Shown: piece after piece, positions 12,355 through 24,600 of the stretch
Numbering within the stretch: position 1 is the stretch's first letter
Layout of the letters: each line of letters opens with the position of its first letter
Assembly: GCF_032854445.1 (NCBI RefSeq)
Contig: NC_088295.1
Coordinates: 26,277,385 to 26,341,384, forward strand
DNA: 64,000 nucleotides
Source: Liolophura sinensis
Lineage: Eukaryota; Mollusca; Polyplacophora; Chitonida; Chitonidae
Direction of reading: 5' to 3'
The notes under the pieces: model-generated
The model's database searches: none
Told to the model about the DNA's origin: nothing
Seen by the model: only the letters and a program-made list of their open reading frames with translations
Program-made: the position numbers and the translations under genes

Positions 12355-12518
12355 TTTTAAACTACCGTCTGTGTTTGTTATGTGACTTCTGGTGTTCTTT
12401 TTTGACTGAATAGTAAATGAATTATCCGTAGAAGATCGAGTACTTGACGTTTTATTGTCGCGATAAAACTGAAATACTGTTGAAAGCGACGTTAAAACTT
12501 TCACTCACTTACTCACTC
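12355..12518 (+). other. LINE 3' untranslated region and tail
   Basis: About 160 bases after the ORF2 stop, ending in CTGAAATACTGTTGAAAGCG, then ACGTTAAAAC and a TCACTCACTTACTCACTC tail. The end resembles the 3' end of SINE family C, seen best at 17700-17760. Confidence 0.75.
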
Positions 12519-12530
12519 TGTTCTTTCAGA
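12519..12530 (+). repeat. target-site duplication, right copy (LINE)
   Basis: TGTTCTTTCAGA, identical to 6919-6930. The array sequence resumes immediately after it. Confidence 0.85.
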
Positions 12531-12625
12531 GATTGGTGGCGCTGGTTGCTTACAGTGTTCCTACAAAGTATCCCTGCACTATGTACTGTGCAATGCTGTA
12601 TATTCAGTGTTCTTACAAACCAAGG
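12531..12625. repeat. tandem array, right part beyond the LINE
   Basis: Degraded units of the 37-bp array, containing TTGGTGGCGCTGG, TTACAGTGTTCCTACAAAG and CAGTGTTCTTACAAA. Joining 6930 to 12531 restores array periodicity, so the array is older than the LINE insertion. Confidence 0.8.
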
Positions 12626-12799
12626 TGATTCCCATCCTCTGCTGTGGGAGAACAACGGTACTCAGAAATATTTTGCATATATGACGGTGGTCAGCTTTAT
12701 TTTTATATTTTATATTTATATAGGCCTATGCTTGGGGTTTTACTTCGTACTTAGCAATATTTCAGTAATATGACGACGATGAGACATAAGGTGTGTGTA

Positions 12800-12962
12800 C
12801 ATATAATGTTTCTTTTGGCAGGGCGAGTCCATGCCGAAACTGAAGTATCATGCCCAAGACACCAGCAATGACACCCCACCCAGTCACACTATACGGACAC
12901 TTGGCCGACCAGTCCTATTCCTTTGCTCTGAAGCACTCAGTACTGAGCACATCTCGATTGTT
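12800..12962 (-). mobile_element. SINE family C fragment
   Basis: On the minus strand it reads GGACTGGTCGGCC, then GTGACTGGGTGGGGTGTCAT, a GGTGTCTTGGGCATGATA block and ATGGACTCGCCCTGCC. The same order occurs at 48050-48160 and 30280-30410. The tRNA head and the 3' tail are missing. Confidence 0.65.
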
Positions 12963-15187
12963 TAGAACTAACAGAACGACTCATTCAAAACTTACAGGTC
13001 GACTGCGATCAGTTTATAATGTAAACTGAGCAAGGAAAAAGTAAATTTCCCAAGTTTACAGTGATGGCATCAAACAGGACTCGTTACAGGTGACCCGCTT
13101 TCTTGTAATTATTAGGTGGGGGCGTTTTGATTTACAATTGCGATCAGAGATTCGTGACTTCAGGCAGACTACTTGGATAATTAGAGTAATAAATAAGCAA
13201 TACCAGGTAAACAGGTATAGTACAATGACGTAGTGATATTAATCCCCAGCCGTGGGCCTTCTCGTCCAGAACAAAAATCCTAACTCAGAAATCACACCAA
13301 ATCAGACATTCAGTCTCAAGAGTAGATCTAAATTACAACAGAAACGTCGTGCTTACCGTATTATATGCGTGTAACCAAGATAATCACTAGTAGACAGGAC
13401 TAATAATCATGAACTCGACTCTGTAATGGCTACCGGTTGAACATTTGAAGGGAGTCTTAACCATTATCAAGATATAAATATATAGACAGACATACGCTAG
13501 GGGAAGAGGATGGGTTTGTCAGTCTGAGCTGTGACGAGAGTTTAGGGGTTAGTGTGGTGAGTTACTGAAACCTTGAGAACCCATGACAGCATTTACAGAC
13601 TAATCCGATTATGCTATCACGGTTACCTTGACCCTTATCACACATGCCGCGATTGGCTAAAGTCAGACTACACACGCCTTCTGACGGCCAACTTAGAGAC
13701 AGGGTAAGAGGTAAATCCACTCAAATAACACCGTACTTACTTAGTTTACAGAGAAGACAATATGTCATCGCCAGGCCATGTTAATATCAAAGAACCCCTC
13801 CAGGTGCATGAGCTCTAGCTCTGTGACGTCAGACACCAACCAACTAACCAAATCATCGAATTTCTATCTACTGCCGGAACTAAAATACCTTGAACTAAGT
13901 TAACCGACGGAATAATTGACACGATGTCTGACTCATTAACTGGACTTATTTATCTATTGATTCGAGTTGAAAGAAATCGCTCAGTCGTAATAACACTGTG
14001 TAACTCGTTCGGGTTTCGAAAAGAATATTCGTTTATTTTATCAGGGTGACATTCTATTTCATCAGAAGTACTTGAATACAGAGAAGTAAACCATGCCTTA
14101 CTCCGCTGTGTGTTACTTCTATTTCTTTAAATTCAGCTGTTTGTAAAATCAGTCATACACGCTACAAAAATTGCCTTTAGTCAGTGTCACCTAACAACGC
14201 AAGCTCCACACATTTAGACGTTGGGCGTCTATGTTATTACAAAGCAAATTCACTTAGAATACTTTTTCTAATTCATAATATTAAAGCTCATAGGCTTAGT
14301 TTCGACACCAAGAGCTCAACGCCTCGGATGACGCCATAATTATAAAAAATAAGTTGCTTACTGGACAATGGACATGAAGAGTAATTTGTTTTACCATAGC
14401 AGTACCAACCAGCGGTTTGAACAAACTCCATGCAAAAACATAGCCTACACCTCTGTCTCTGGGGATAACTACATCGCTTTAATTTCCTAATATCCATATC
14501 TGAAACTATACTACCGTGAGATCATATGCTACAAGAGATAAAGTAAAATTCATTCATTGAGGTTATTGTATTTAAACGTGCGAACGATTTCAAATATGAC
14601 AGTGTCAGAAACAGGATTTACAGTAAAGTCGACAGCAGTTCAGGTAACTGTTGTCACCCTCTTTCAAAACATGTTGAACTATGCCTAATACAAGCGAGCT
14701 TATAGCCTTTAACATTATGAATTAGTTAATGTGTTCTAACCTCATTTTCCTAGCAAGAATATGAACTTCAAACATATCAATGTGTAGAGCTTGTTACGTG
14801 TCACTGACTAAAGACAAGATTAGTAGCTAGTATGAGTGGTTTCACAGACAGCTGAATATAGGCGACCTCTAAAACAAATAGGCTACAATGTATGTGCTCA
14901 ATCCAGTGTGACTAACCACTATTGTGTTGTTACTGAAATTACACAACGCTACGCAATTATGGGAAATCATTTTACTTGTTGTGGAACCTGATCCTCGAGC
15001 ACCTGCACAAAGGGATGTCTTGGGCATCCGATGAGATTCAGATTATAATTAAAATGTATCTTTTGAAATAAACAGGTAGAATAAAAAGCTAGCTGAGGTA
15101 AACTGACCAGAGGACGTATTTTACGGATTAACATCACGTGGTCGCTGCTGCTCTAGTTTTAATCTCCACGCTGTTGTATTTTTATTG
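12963..15187. other. noncoding stretch, no gene recognised
   Basis: AT-rich; no recognisable gene, RNA or repeat was found by eye. Confidence 0.5.
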
Positions 15188-15412
15188 AGGCGCAAAGACC
15201 CAGGATCTTCTCACCAATCCAACCGCTGAGAGTTCAAGTCCAGAGCATGCTGATTTCCTCTCCAACCGTACGTGAAGTCTTCAAGCAGCCTGCGGAAAGT
15301 CGGTAGTTTCCCCGGGGCTGTGCCCGGTTTCCTCCCATAATAATCCTGGTCGCCGTTGTGTAAGTGAAATATTCTTGAGTATGGTGTATAACACCAATGA
15401 AATAAATAAATC
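15188..15412 (+). mobile_element. SINE family A copy
   Basis: A diverged tRNA-like head with a promoter B-box-like GAGTTCAAGTCC. It is followed by the body block CAGCCTGCGGAAAG, then GGTTTCCTCCCATAATAATC and the tail TGAAATATTCTTGAGTATGG plus ACACCAATGAAATAAATAAAT. Confidence 0.8.
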
Positions 15413-17485
15413 CTAGTTCACGAAGCGTGCTCTCTTTGCACTGTTTTCTTGTAAATGTTTATTATTATGTGATATAAAGCGACATAGCATTTTGAGTAAT
15501 TCTAAACCAGTAGCATCTAACAAATGGTAATAACATTTCCGCAGATTTTTAACTCAGTTCTTCTAAAACCATGGCGCAACGAGAGTATAAGTCGCTTCTT
15601 GTAAGGAATTTACATGAAGCGTTACAGTAAATTCTAACTAAGGTAAACTGGCAAGAAGCTTGATTTCAGCGGTCACGTGCGACCATTTGCCAACTATAAC
15701 TTATCTGGCCCTGCTTTGGTCAGGCTTCATGCACTTTTGAAATTATCCTTAAATAAATTATCCTTATCTGGATAGTAATATACCAATGCGCACTACATAT
15801 GGCGTATCTTGCCTTGTTGCACATGTGGATTTTGTGTTAAATGTGAAGATTTCAATCTGCTTCACAAGTCTTTAATTAAAAAACTAATGTATCAAGGTTA
15901 CTCCATCAAACGCATTCACACAAGTTTCTCATATTCCATTAAAACAGTCTGCCTAGCAAATGTATGAACACCTTTATGGTCCACGAGTGGTAAGCGAATG
16001 TCGAACTCAACATTTGGACTGTTTATATTCACCTTTCAGTACTTTACATAGGTTTTCAGAATATCCTTCGTGGTCGCCTTTTTATATTTATCTTTCTTTA
16101 AGCAATTCTTGATCATATTCTTCAATACGGTGTAAAGCATGAATCAAATAAATAAAAAGCAATTCTTGATGCTTAATTCGATATCTGCATTGTGTTCCCT
16201 GTCGTCGTTTAGTGGTACCCAAAAGTGAATATGTGATATCATGGCAGCTGTTACAAATGCGTCACTGTAATATGAGTAATAGATAGGGTTGTTCCGTCTG
16301 AAATATAACATCCTGTTTCGTGAATATACAAAGTACCACTGGTAGAATGCTAAAGGATTCCAATGTAACAACAACAACATGAGCCTTGTTTAGTTTTCAC
16401 CTTTCTTATAAATAGTTTGCTTTCTAAGTATAATAATTTTCATTTCCAAGACGTCAGTAAGATGCCGGCTGTTATACCTTAAAGTGAGAACAAATAAAAG
16501 TCTTATTTTACAAAGGAGCATGCGCTGAACATTCTTGGATGACGTAGGGTCTTCAAAGTCTATGCCTTGGAGAGGACATCACAAGTTTAAAGTAATCAAC
16601 TTAAATTGCTGTGGAAACGTGAACAACTTTTTGTCGTCTTCCTAAAAGTATGTTTTGCTTTCAACTGAGTCTGATAAATTCTGGCAAGCATGTCATACGG
16701 GAGCAAGAAGACTGCCAAAGGTTACACACATTTGGCAGGTGATGATTGCTACGTGTAACGAACCTTATTTTTGCCGGTCGTAAATCTGGCGTAGACAAAC
16801 AGCCAGTGACTTTGAAGAGTATCTCATCTCAAAGGATTTCCGTTCCTTTGCTGTGAAGGTGTTTTATTTTCGGAGTTGACATGTCATGCAAGATCCACTG
16901 TTTTAGCGTTCGTTTAATTGATCCCCAAATTTCTGACGTGTCCGTTTCATAGCGGTGATAAATTCACCCGTATTGTCCGCCGTGTTAAATCAGTTTTCTG
17001 TAAACAGCACGTAACCATGTGTATGATTTGTCTGATTATTCAGTTTTCTTTCACCGTCCAAGCATAACACTATAGAAAACGTCCTTTATTACTTCGATTT
17101 ACTTGAAAGCTGATAGGGGTAATTGTTGTTACTCAAGATGGAGCTGGCCGCTAAGAAAAACAGCAATATTTCAATGATAAAGTCAATTAAGTGGCACAAA
17201 TTGGTAAGTTCCGGAATGCCTCAGTGTTCCACACTTACTTCCTGACACCCAGAGCAAAGAACCTGGTATGGTAAGGCGGGAAATCGGCCCCAGTGTAAGA
17301 AACTGTGCACGTCAACAAGAGAAACTGACTAAAGCCGTGAGTGACAGCTATTGACACACTCGTAAGGCCACTTCTTTTCCTGTTATATGACAAGCATGCG
17401 ATTTATAAAGCTCCAGTCTGCTTCGGGAGAAGTAGATCCAGGGTCAGTCTTGAGTCGTGTCACACCTAAAACCTGAAAAGAGGAA
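15413..17485. other. noncoding stretch, no gene recognised
   Basis: No recognisable gene, RNA or repeat. Short minus-strand ORFs around 16.1-16.4 kb have no recognisable content. Confidence 0.5.
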
Positions 17486-17489
17486 GTTG

Positions 17490-17762
17490 TAACTTCCTTG
17501 CTTGGCGTTAAGCGTTAAGGGCATAGTACAACGACTGGTTAACCTGTATCGGTATGATGTCTCGGGGTGGGGTGGGGGCTGCTTACTTGCCTTAGGTAAG
17601 TCGTCTCAGTGAAGCAGCACTAGGTACAAGAGCGATCGAAATCCGTCCTTCAACAAGGAGGCACATTACACAAACATGCACTCTAAGGACTCCTTCGTCG
17701 TCATTTGACTGAAAAATGGTTAAGTACGGCGTTAAATCCCAAGCACTCACTCACTCACTATA
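17490..17762 (+). mobile_element. SINE family C copy, 3' portion
   Basis: The copy has CTTGGCGTTAAGCGTTAAGG, an ACGACTGGTTAACC block, GGTATGATGTCTCGGGGTGG, and a 3' end GACTGAAAAATGGTTAAG followed by GGCGTTAAATCCC and (CACT)n. This 3' end closely parallels that of the LINE at 12455-12518. Confidence 0.65.
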
Positions 17763-18004
17763 AAGCTCCAAACAATCACAGAAGCTGTGCTTTGGTCGAA
17801 AAATCGAAAAATGGTATCCTACTCCAGTGACACTGAAAAGATCTTTTTTGCGTTAGACTATGAAAGCCGGATGAGAGCATCGTGAGCGATTTGCTCCGTC
17901 CTCGTGCAGTGGGCCACAACAACGTGATGGAGACCAGTAGTAGTCTGGAGCTCAGCCCGCTTAAAGAAATTTAAACGTTTGTGTTTGGGACATTCTTAAA
18001 CCTT

Positions 18005-18200
18005 GCACTACACTCATGAGACAAACTTCCTCTCCCATAGTATATACGTGGGCAGACATGGCAGCAGCCTGAGGATGGTGGTGGGTTTCCCCAGGGCTCT
18101 GGTCAGTTTTCTCCCAGCGTAATGATGACCATGCACAGTCGATTAAGTAAAATATTCTTAAGTACGATGTAAAACACCAACAAAATAAACAAATAAATAA
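18005..18200 (+). mobile_element. SINE family A copy, 5'-truncated
   Basis: It lacks the tRNA-like head and starts in the body (CTTCCTCTCCCATAGTATA). It keeps GCAGCAGCCTGAGGATGGTG, GGTTTCCCCAGGGCTCTGGT and a diverged tail AAATATTCTTAAGTACGATG with ACACCAACAAAATAAACAAA. Confidence 0.8.
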
Positions 18201-19110
18201 TAAATCGACGAGGATGGCCACTGAGCTACAGCTATGATGTATCTGTGTGTGTACATGCGTGCATTGTTCACATGAGATTCGTGGTCAGTATTTTTCATCT
18301 AAGGTCTGACAGTTCCGAAGTAAATATATTGATCACGTGATGTTTGTCGTCTGGCGACGTTCATTCAGTTTCATTGACGAGGAACATTAGTTCAGGGTTT
18401 ACTGAAACTGCGTATACTTTGCAGTTCTAATGGTGGCATCTAATGACCATCCTTCTCAGCACTGATTCCCCTCTTGATATAGTGTTTTTCCTGCATCTTT
18501 CAATATCCTCCTATATCTATGTAATATCTACTCATCCATGTTTATGTGATATCTTTCCATCAGCACCTACAATGTATGTTAATAATAAGACAAACCTAGA
18601 ATCATAATGTTTACAAACAAGTTGTAAATTTTTTTTGTCTCTCTCTGTTTCCTAACATGAAATTAAATATGACCAATATTGTGTTCATTTCATTGTCCTA
18701 AGGATGTACATTGCACATCACAGGCCCCACTTCCAAGCTCTACGGGAGATGAGCAAATCTAATTTTAGACTGGTTCGCAGACACTCCGCACATCGTGTGT
18801 AACTTACAGCTAACATGATGGAGACACAGGAAACGCCTGGCTGCACGACTTACTGGCTTGAGGCGGCTCGAAGTCTTGCTTCCAACTGGTTCAACACTAA
18901 GGGATTTGAAAAGAAACACTTCCCCCCACCTTCCCCCCACCTTGCGCGCACACAACCTGCATGGAATTAAAGTCAGTATAATAAAACACTTATTAAGTTA
19001 GTTGGGTTAATAAAATGAATCCTGAGGACCTAACACACACATACAGTGTGCACTCGTGCACCAATTTAAATGCGCACATGCAAAGTATTCTTGTTTGCGT
19101 GTATATTTTT
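18201..19110. other. noncoding stretch, no gene recognised
   Basis: No recognisable gene. A short C-rich run (CTTCCCCCCAC, duplicated) lies at about 18920-18945. Confidence 0.5.
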
Positions 19111-19112
19111 CT

Positions 19113-19290
19113 TTCTTTATTTTGATTGCGTGGCTTTTTTTACGCCATACTGAAAAATATTTCAACGTTACACGACGGCATCCAGCATTATGGTGGGAGG
19201 AAACCCATGGCCATTCGTATGTTTAAGGCAGATCTTCCCACGTATACGACCGGAGGGGATGCCAGCATGGGCTGGATTTTAACTCGTAAT
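19113..19290 (-). mobile_element. SINE family A copy, minus strand
   Basis: The tail is at the left (TTTATTTTGATTG ... ACGCCATACTGAAAAATATT), followed by ACGACGGCATCCAGCATTAT, GGTGGGAGGAAACCCATGGC and GCCAGCATGGGCTGGA. The head is lost. Confidence 0.75.
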
Positions 19291-19860
19291 ATCCGCATAA
19301 GTCTGAGGGCGTATCAGTCATATCCTTCATGTTATTTCAAATTACACTTTAGAGCGCGATATTGAGGTAATCGGTTCACGTGTTCAGGTGTTCACGTGTC
19401 AGTCCTATCATTTTGAATTAAATTCACGCTGAGAAGCGGGATTTCGTATTACATGAACTATATCCCCGCCCTGCATGGGTCATTGTGCCGCTAATTATTC
19501 TGCTTGTCTCATCGAGAACTGTAGTAATATATCATGAAGATAAAATCTGAGAGAATAACTGGATACAGATGAAAAATTCAGAGAAAAAGACAGGAAATAG
19601 AATCTTTGATACAACTAATATAAATGCAGTTCTCTAGAAATATAGGTTTTAGCCTAGCCAAAACATGACAAAACTTATCACATTATAAAGTTTACGTTTA
19701 CATATGAAGACAAAGATTAACCAAAACGAAACTTTTACAGCAACTACTATGACCTACTATGACTATGACTACTATAAGTTTCATGGGTGCTTCGACCAAA
19801 TTTTATACTTCTGATTCGCAAATTTACAAAATTGTACTAGAGCTCTTGAAATTTGCTCTT
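19291..19860. other. noncoding stretch, no gene recognised
   Basis: No recognisable feature. Confidence 0.5.
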
Positions 19861-20030
19861 TCTTACCGTATCTCTCTAGGGCCGATTCTTCGCCTTATTG
19901 TACCTCTCTGGGGCAGATTCTCCACCTTATCGTACCTCTTTGGCGCCGATTGTCCGCCTTATCGTACCTCTCTGGGGCCGATTCTCCGCCTCATTATACT
20001 TCTATAGGACCGATTCTGCCTTACCGTATC
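19861..20030 (+). repeat. 32-bp tandem repeat, about 5 copies
   Basis: The unit is CCTTATCGTACCTCTCTGGG followed by GCCGATTCTCCG. Units start at 19861, 19893, 19925, 19957 and 19989, and a partial sixth runs to about 20030. The outer units are the most diverged. Confidence 0.9.
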
Positions 20031-20324
20031 AGGTTCTTTGTTTTCCCAGCGGATAAAGCTCGTGACAATCGATGCGACAAAACAAGCATCAACCTTCAAA
20101 CAAAATGGACGTTCCAGGTCAAAAGTCACAAGGCCAGTTTCCAAAAACGACGTTTACACAGACCTCCAAAGCGCAGAAAAAGTATTCGAAGTACGAAATA
20201 AGAAACTGTGCCATTTAATTAATTCTTTGAACAGTTGAACTCTAACGATTTCTTTAAATTGGCTGATTGAACAGGTGAACATCAATGTTAGTATAATTGT
20301 AAGGTTCGTTACTGAAATGCCAGA

Positions 20325-20400
20325 CAACTTCAGTGGCCTAATGGTTAGAGCGTCCGCCTCGAAGTTGGGAGACCTGGCAGTTTAAATGTTTGCATGGATA
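20325..20400 (+). other. tRNA-like SINE head (not a working tRNA)
   Basis: CAGTGGCCTAATGGTTAGAG and GCGTCCGCCTCGAAG resemble the A-box and anticodon-arm region of a tRNA. The B-box region is degraded to GGCAGTTTAAAT and no closing acceptor stem follows. The CGAAGTYGGGAGACC string also occurs in the family C head at 47938, so this is probably an isolated SINE head. Confidence 0.55.
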
Positions 20401-21534
20401 ACAATACATAGAATAATACACATGTCATTCAAAAGGCGTTATAGATCTCGCAATGTACAATTTGTTAAATTTCGTAGATTGTCTGCCGATTTCAATTTAT
20501 TTATACTAAAATTTATGATACTAAAATTATAAAATGGACGATTATCACCGGGAACTGCCTTCTCTTGTACGTGTCTGGCACAGTTACGAGTACACACTAA
20601 AACAAAGACAGCAAATGACAAAAAACTTCTGTACATATCTAATTTGTAAAGGTTATTTTTCTTTCAAGCTATAACAAATAAGATCATAAAATAATACACG
20701 TGTCACATAATATCGTTCATGTTCCAGTTATGAAATTAACTTAACAAAGACGAATGTCTTTATTACCAGAATGCAGACGCCATCAAACAAGATTACAGTT
20801 TCCTTTTGTGGCTGCCTTTGTCCATTTTAGTGCCACCAGACTTTCGCCCAGTCTAGTACACATTTCATTTAATCTAAAAGTGCACATTGGCTAATGTGGT
20901 TCTTTACACGTAGCACATAATTTATGGCTCATACAAACCCAATTACATCACTGAGTGTGGATGCTTCAGAATGCCAGTGCCCGTTGCGTCAAACGGTTTG
21001 CGGCAGCCTTACAAATTTGGAGAGTCACCTTTTCAACCCTATCAGGTCTAATCGGTCCTTAAGATTTTATAATGTTTCTCACGAACCCTGCAGTGATCGG
21101 TTAAGCGGTTCTGTCTCTCTTTAGGGACCAAAATACCGCCCAAAACACCGACTCTCTACAGGATCAATGCCTGTGGTTAAAGGTTTTCTTCTTCTCTTTG
21201 ATTTGATTTAAATGTAATGCGAAACCCTAAGTCCATGTTTTTGATGAAAATCAAATTGATTGAAAATCGAGATTCTCTATCATCTAGCTGTATTGAAGGC
21301 TATCCAGAGGCCAGTGGTTTATTCAGAAAACACCTCAGGTCCATTGGGAACATTGGTGATTTGGTGATGAGAACTGGAACAAACAGCCCACAGCAGGCTC
21401 TTTCGTAACAAACCTCGCTACTGAACAGGACGGAAAAACGACTACAGTCTGATGACATGTTTACCGTTATAGTAGTATCAAGCTTTCCAAACAGGTGGCT
21501 ACTTTTTGTGGTGAAGACTGTTGCCAAAATTAAT
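20401..21534. other. noncoding stretch, no gene recognised
   Basis: No recognisable gene, RNA or repeat. Confidence 0.5.
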
Positions 21535-21685
21535 TAATTTATTTGTTTGGTGCAGGTTTATGGGAGAAGGCGGGTGATGGGAGTAAACCACCAAATTTCG
21601 CTGGGTAGACGACAAACCTTCTGACTTACAGGCGACTGTCGAAACAGCGGGAGCTAGATATGAACACGCGACCACACTGGTCGAT
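21535..21685 (-). mobile_element. SINE family B remnant
   Basis: A minus-strand arrangement: TTTATTTGTTTGGTG tail, GGTTTATGGGAGAAGG, GGAGTAAACCACC, GACAAACCTTCTGAC, then a GAGCTAGATATGAACACGCG stretch that looks like a reversed B-box region. Strongly diverged. Confidence 0.5.
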
Positions 21686-24600
21686 TGCTTGAATCCTTAT
21701 ATTGTACACTTCATTTTTTATTTTCACTGAGGATGGCAATTTGTCATATATTCGTTGGCATGTCAAACGAAAAACACTGGCTGTCTTAACCTAAATGGCA
21801 ACTATAACGAACATTGTCGACATCTTGAACCTTTGCACTGAAATCGTGCCACGCTATACCACAGTTTATTGGCTATTATCACCTCGTGCAACCACCTGGT
21901 GCAGATGTCTTGGACTCCCCCACACTAACACACGATTGACAGTAGCTTAACCTATTATTAAAACTGAGGTAATCATTTTCGCCCACAAACCTCCACCTGT
22001 TATGTGGATTGGTTTTAATGTACACATACATGTAAATATCAGGTTTAAGCGTGGCTGTTCGTCATTGTGCATAATTGTTATCATTTAGTTTAATAACGGT
22101 AAAACTCGCATTGGATTATAACTAAATGAAATTGGGACGTTTTCCACGAAGATGGTGGTTGTTATCATGGAAATATTCCTTTCGGTATTCAAATATATGG
22201 TATTTAAGTGAATATTGTATTTTCATTGTCCGTATTCTCTTAGTTGCTCTCGCCGATTTGCGAGAAGGAATTTCCTGTAGACACTGCAATCAGCTGCCAT
22301 TCCTTACTGCATGAAACGGCGGCTGGCGGTTTCTTTTTTCGACGGTCCAGAAGTTTATTGACAACTTCTTTATAGCCTGTTCACACTGATTGAATTGAGA
22401 TTTCACCAACAATTTGTCGAAAAGTAATTGAATACGAACTTTAGTTCTGCGTCAACAGCTCTTCTGCCTTCTATTCTTGGCGTAAAGAACGTAGAGCTGT
22501 TCCACATCCTTCTGTCGTCGCTGAACAGGTCAGTGAACTTAGTGAGATGCGTTGGGATCCTTTTATGCCGGAACATGTTTTTGAATTTGTGTACCTTAAT
22601 CAAGTTTGCCCCTTTGCTCCGGTTTCAACATCAGTCTTCAGTGAGCACAAAAAACTACATTGATTACTGTCGACAAAAGGGTTGATGAAAAATCCAGTTG
22701 CAAACATAAAAGGGTAACATGAAGTTAAATGAGAATGAAAAGGTTAACATTGCAGTCACATGCATATCTTTTGTACCTTAATGATATTTGTAAGCCGCTA
22801 TTGATGAACTCCTCATGACAGCAAATTTTTATGTATAAAGGATTACAGAGAAGTAATTTCGAAATTCACAACATTCGAAATATTTTATGAATTGTCAAAT
22901 AATCAACCGTGAAGTGTGAGAACACAATCACAAAGCTTCCAAACGCCGATGGAAACGTGCGGTGAAAAGAAAAGTGCTGATATGATAATTCAAATGGCAC
23001 TGATCACACCACGCTCTCGCTGGACATAGGTCACACGATTTCACCAGCTATATCGTACGTTATCGTAGCTGAAAACGCTGAAGCCCTTCTGACCAAGATA
23101 ATTATCGCTACACTGACGTGTCGAAGATAAAGAAATATATTTATTGCTAAATTTATTTACCCGTTTATTTGACTAACATATTATTGTGTAATAATATTGT
23201 TTGTGCGTGGTTTATATTGAAATAGTATTGCATGTATTTGGTTTAGAGTTTGAGAAAACCGGATAACCCTGAAGGAAACCTCCGCTCTCACCAAGTACGT
23301 GACAAATCCCCGGAGTTAAAGCGGCAGTCTAACAACCAGGACCTGTATATTCGAGTATATGACCTCACTGGTCAGGGTGTATAGTCGTATTTCAAGAAAA
23401 TTAATTTGACACCTTGGCGCTTTAATGTTTATGTAAGAACGTCTGTTAATTTGTATCCGAGGATTTCCTGCTGAAAATAGGACATCATGAAAAACAAGAA
23501 TATTTTAGCCTACAGGGATTGGAACCTCATGGGCTGTATGGATTCAAAGGTTCGCTGGGGATGCCATGTACTCTTATACAAGGTGCTGATAGAATAATGA
23601 CAGGAATAAGCTCAGTTTTTACTTTTATTTGATTAGTGTATTAAACTGTAGTCAATGGCTGGAGGTTTGTGGGCATGTACACTACATGGTTTACGATTTG
23701 GGGTCTTACATGCACTATACATTAGTCTCGTCCTCGTCAGGTACTGGACAAACCTCTTCACTTAAAGCTGCAGCTGCAGCTGGGCTCGAACACGTGAACT
23801 TATGGGTGAAAGGCTAGTCGTATTTCAAAGCAACAATTTTTAAAAGTTACACTAGAAATGACCCTTAGTTTAACGTCTTTTACGTATAAAGAGCTCGGTA
23901 AATTCGATTTAATGTTCCATGACTGTGAACTCCTATTCCAGAGCAGTTCTCAAACAGACTTCAGCAGAAATGGAAGACGAGCTTGCCCGTGCTTACCAAA
24001 TTAAATTTTAAGCTTCAAAGAAGTACATAGTGCTCTATATCGAGTGTTAATATTATGGCGTTGCGGCCCATGGAGGGTGAAATATAGGTTGTCTTGAGTT
24101 CACGCTTGCGTCCTTTATTCCATTTTAGATATGGTAAATACCATACTATAGCCAGATGTTTCTGACAACGTACAGGCCATGGCATTATCAGCAGAGCCAG
24201 ACGGGTATCGACAAAACTGCAGTAGTGGGTAAATTCCGGCAAGACAGTAACTTCCACGACTAAAGACTAATCAATGAAGACCCGTTAATAGTAAGATTGT
24301 GTATGAATGTATAGGCGCCAAAATTACATACTACGTTTGGGTAAGAGCAATAAACCATGTGCATCTGAAGCATAATCTATATTAAATGATTTATGGACCG
24401 GTGTATATACGCTTTTCCTCTACTCTGACCACTCTATAAATGACGGTAATTGCTGTTTCTGACATGGAAATCTGCTTTACAGTTTCTACCTTGCATGGTG
24501 TGAGAGGAATTTTGCGATTCATTATCGTTTTACAGCTCGCTGCAGACTTTCTGTACCCGTTCGGTGGATCCAGGATGGCTATTAAGATATATCTTTGGTC

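Larger units (their letters stand above)
6931..12518 (+). mobile_element. full-length, inactivated LINE (I-superfamily type, with RNase H)
   Basis: A 5.6-kb non-LTR retrotransposon. In order it has a 5' untranslated region; ORF1 with two CCHC zinc knuckles and an acidic tract; ORF2 with APE endonuclease, reverse transcriptase, RNase H and a C-terminal Cys/His motif; then a short 3' untranslated region ending in a TCACTCAC-type tail. It is flanked by 12-bp direct repeats. RNase H downstream of reverse transcriptase plus a CCHC-bearing ORF1 places it among the I / Nimb / Loa-like LINEs; the exact clade needs a tree. Frameshifts and stops in both ORFs make it inactive. The 5' boundary could be off by about 10 bases because ACATCCTTGC at 6931 also resembles the array. 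Confidence 0.92.

Noticed and set aside
20325-20400. Functional tRNA gene
   Set aside because: The B-box is degraded and there is no closing acceptor stem; the sequence matches a SINE head.
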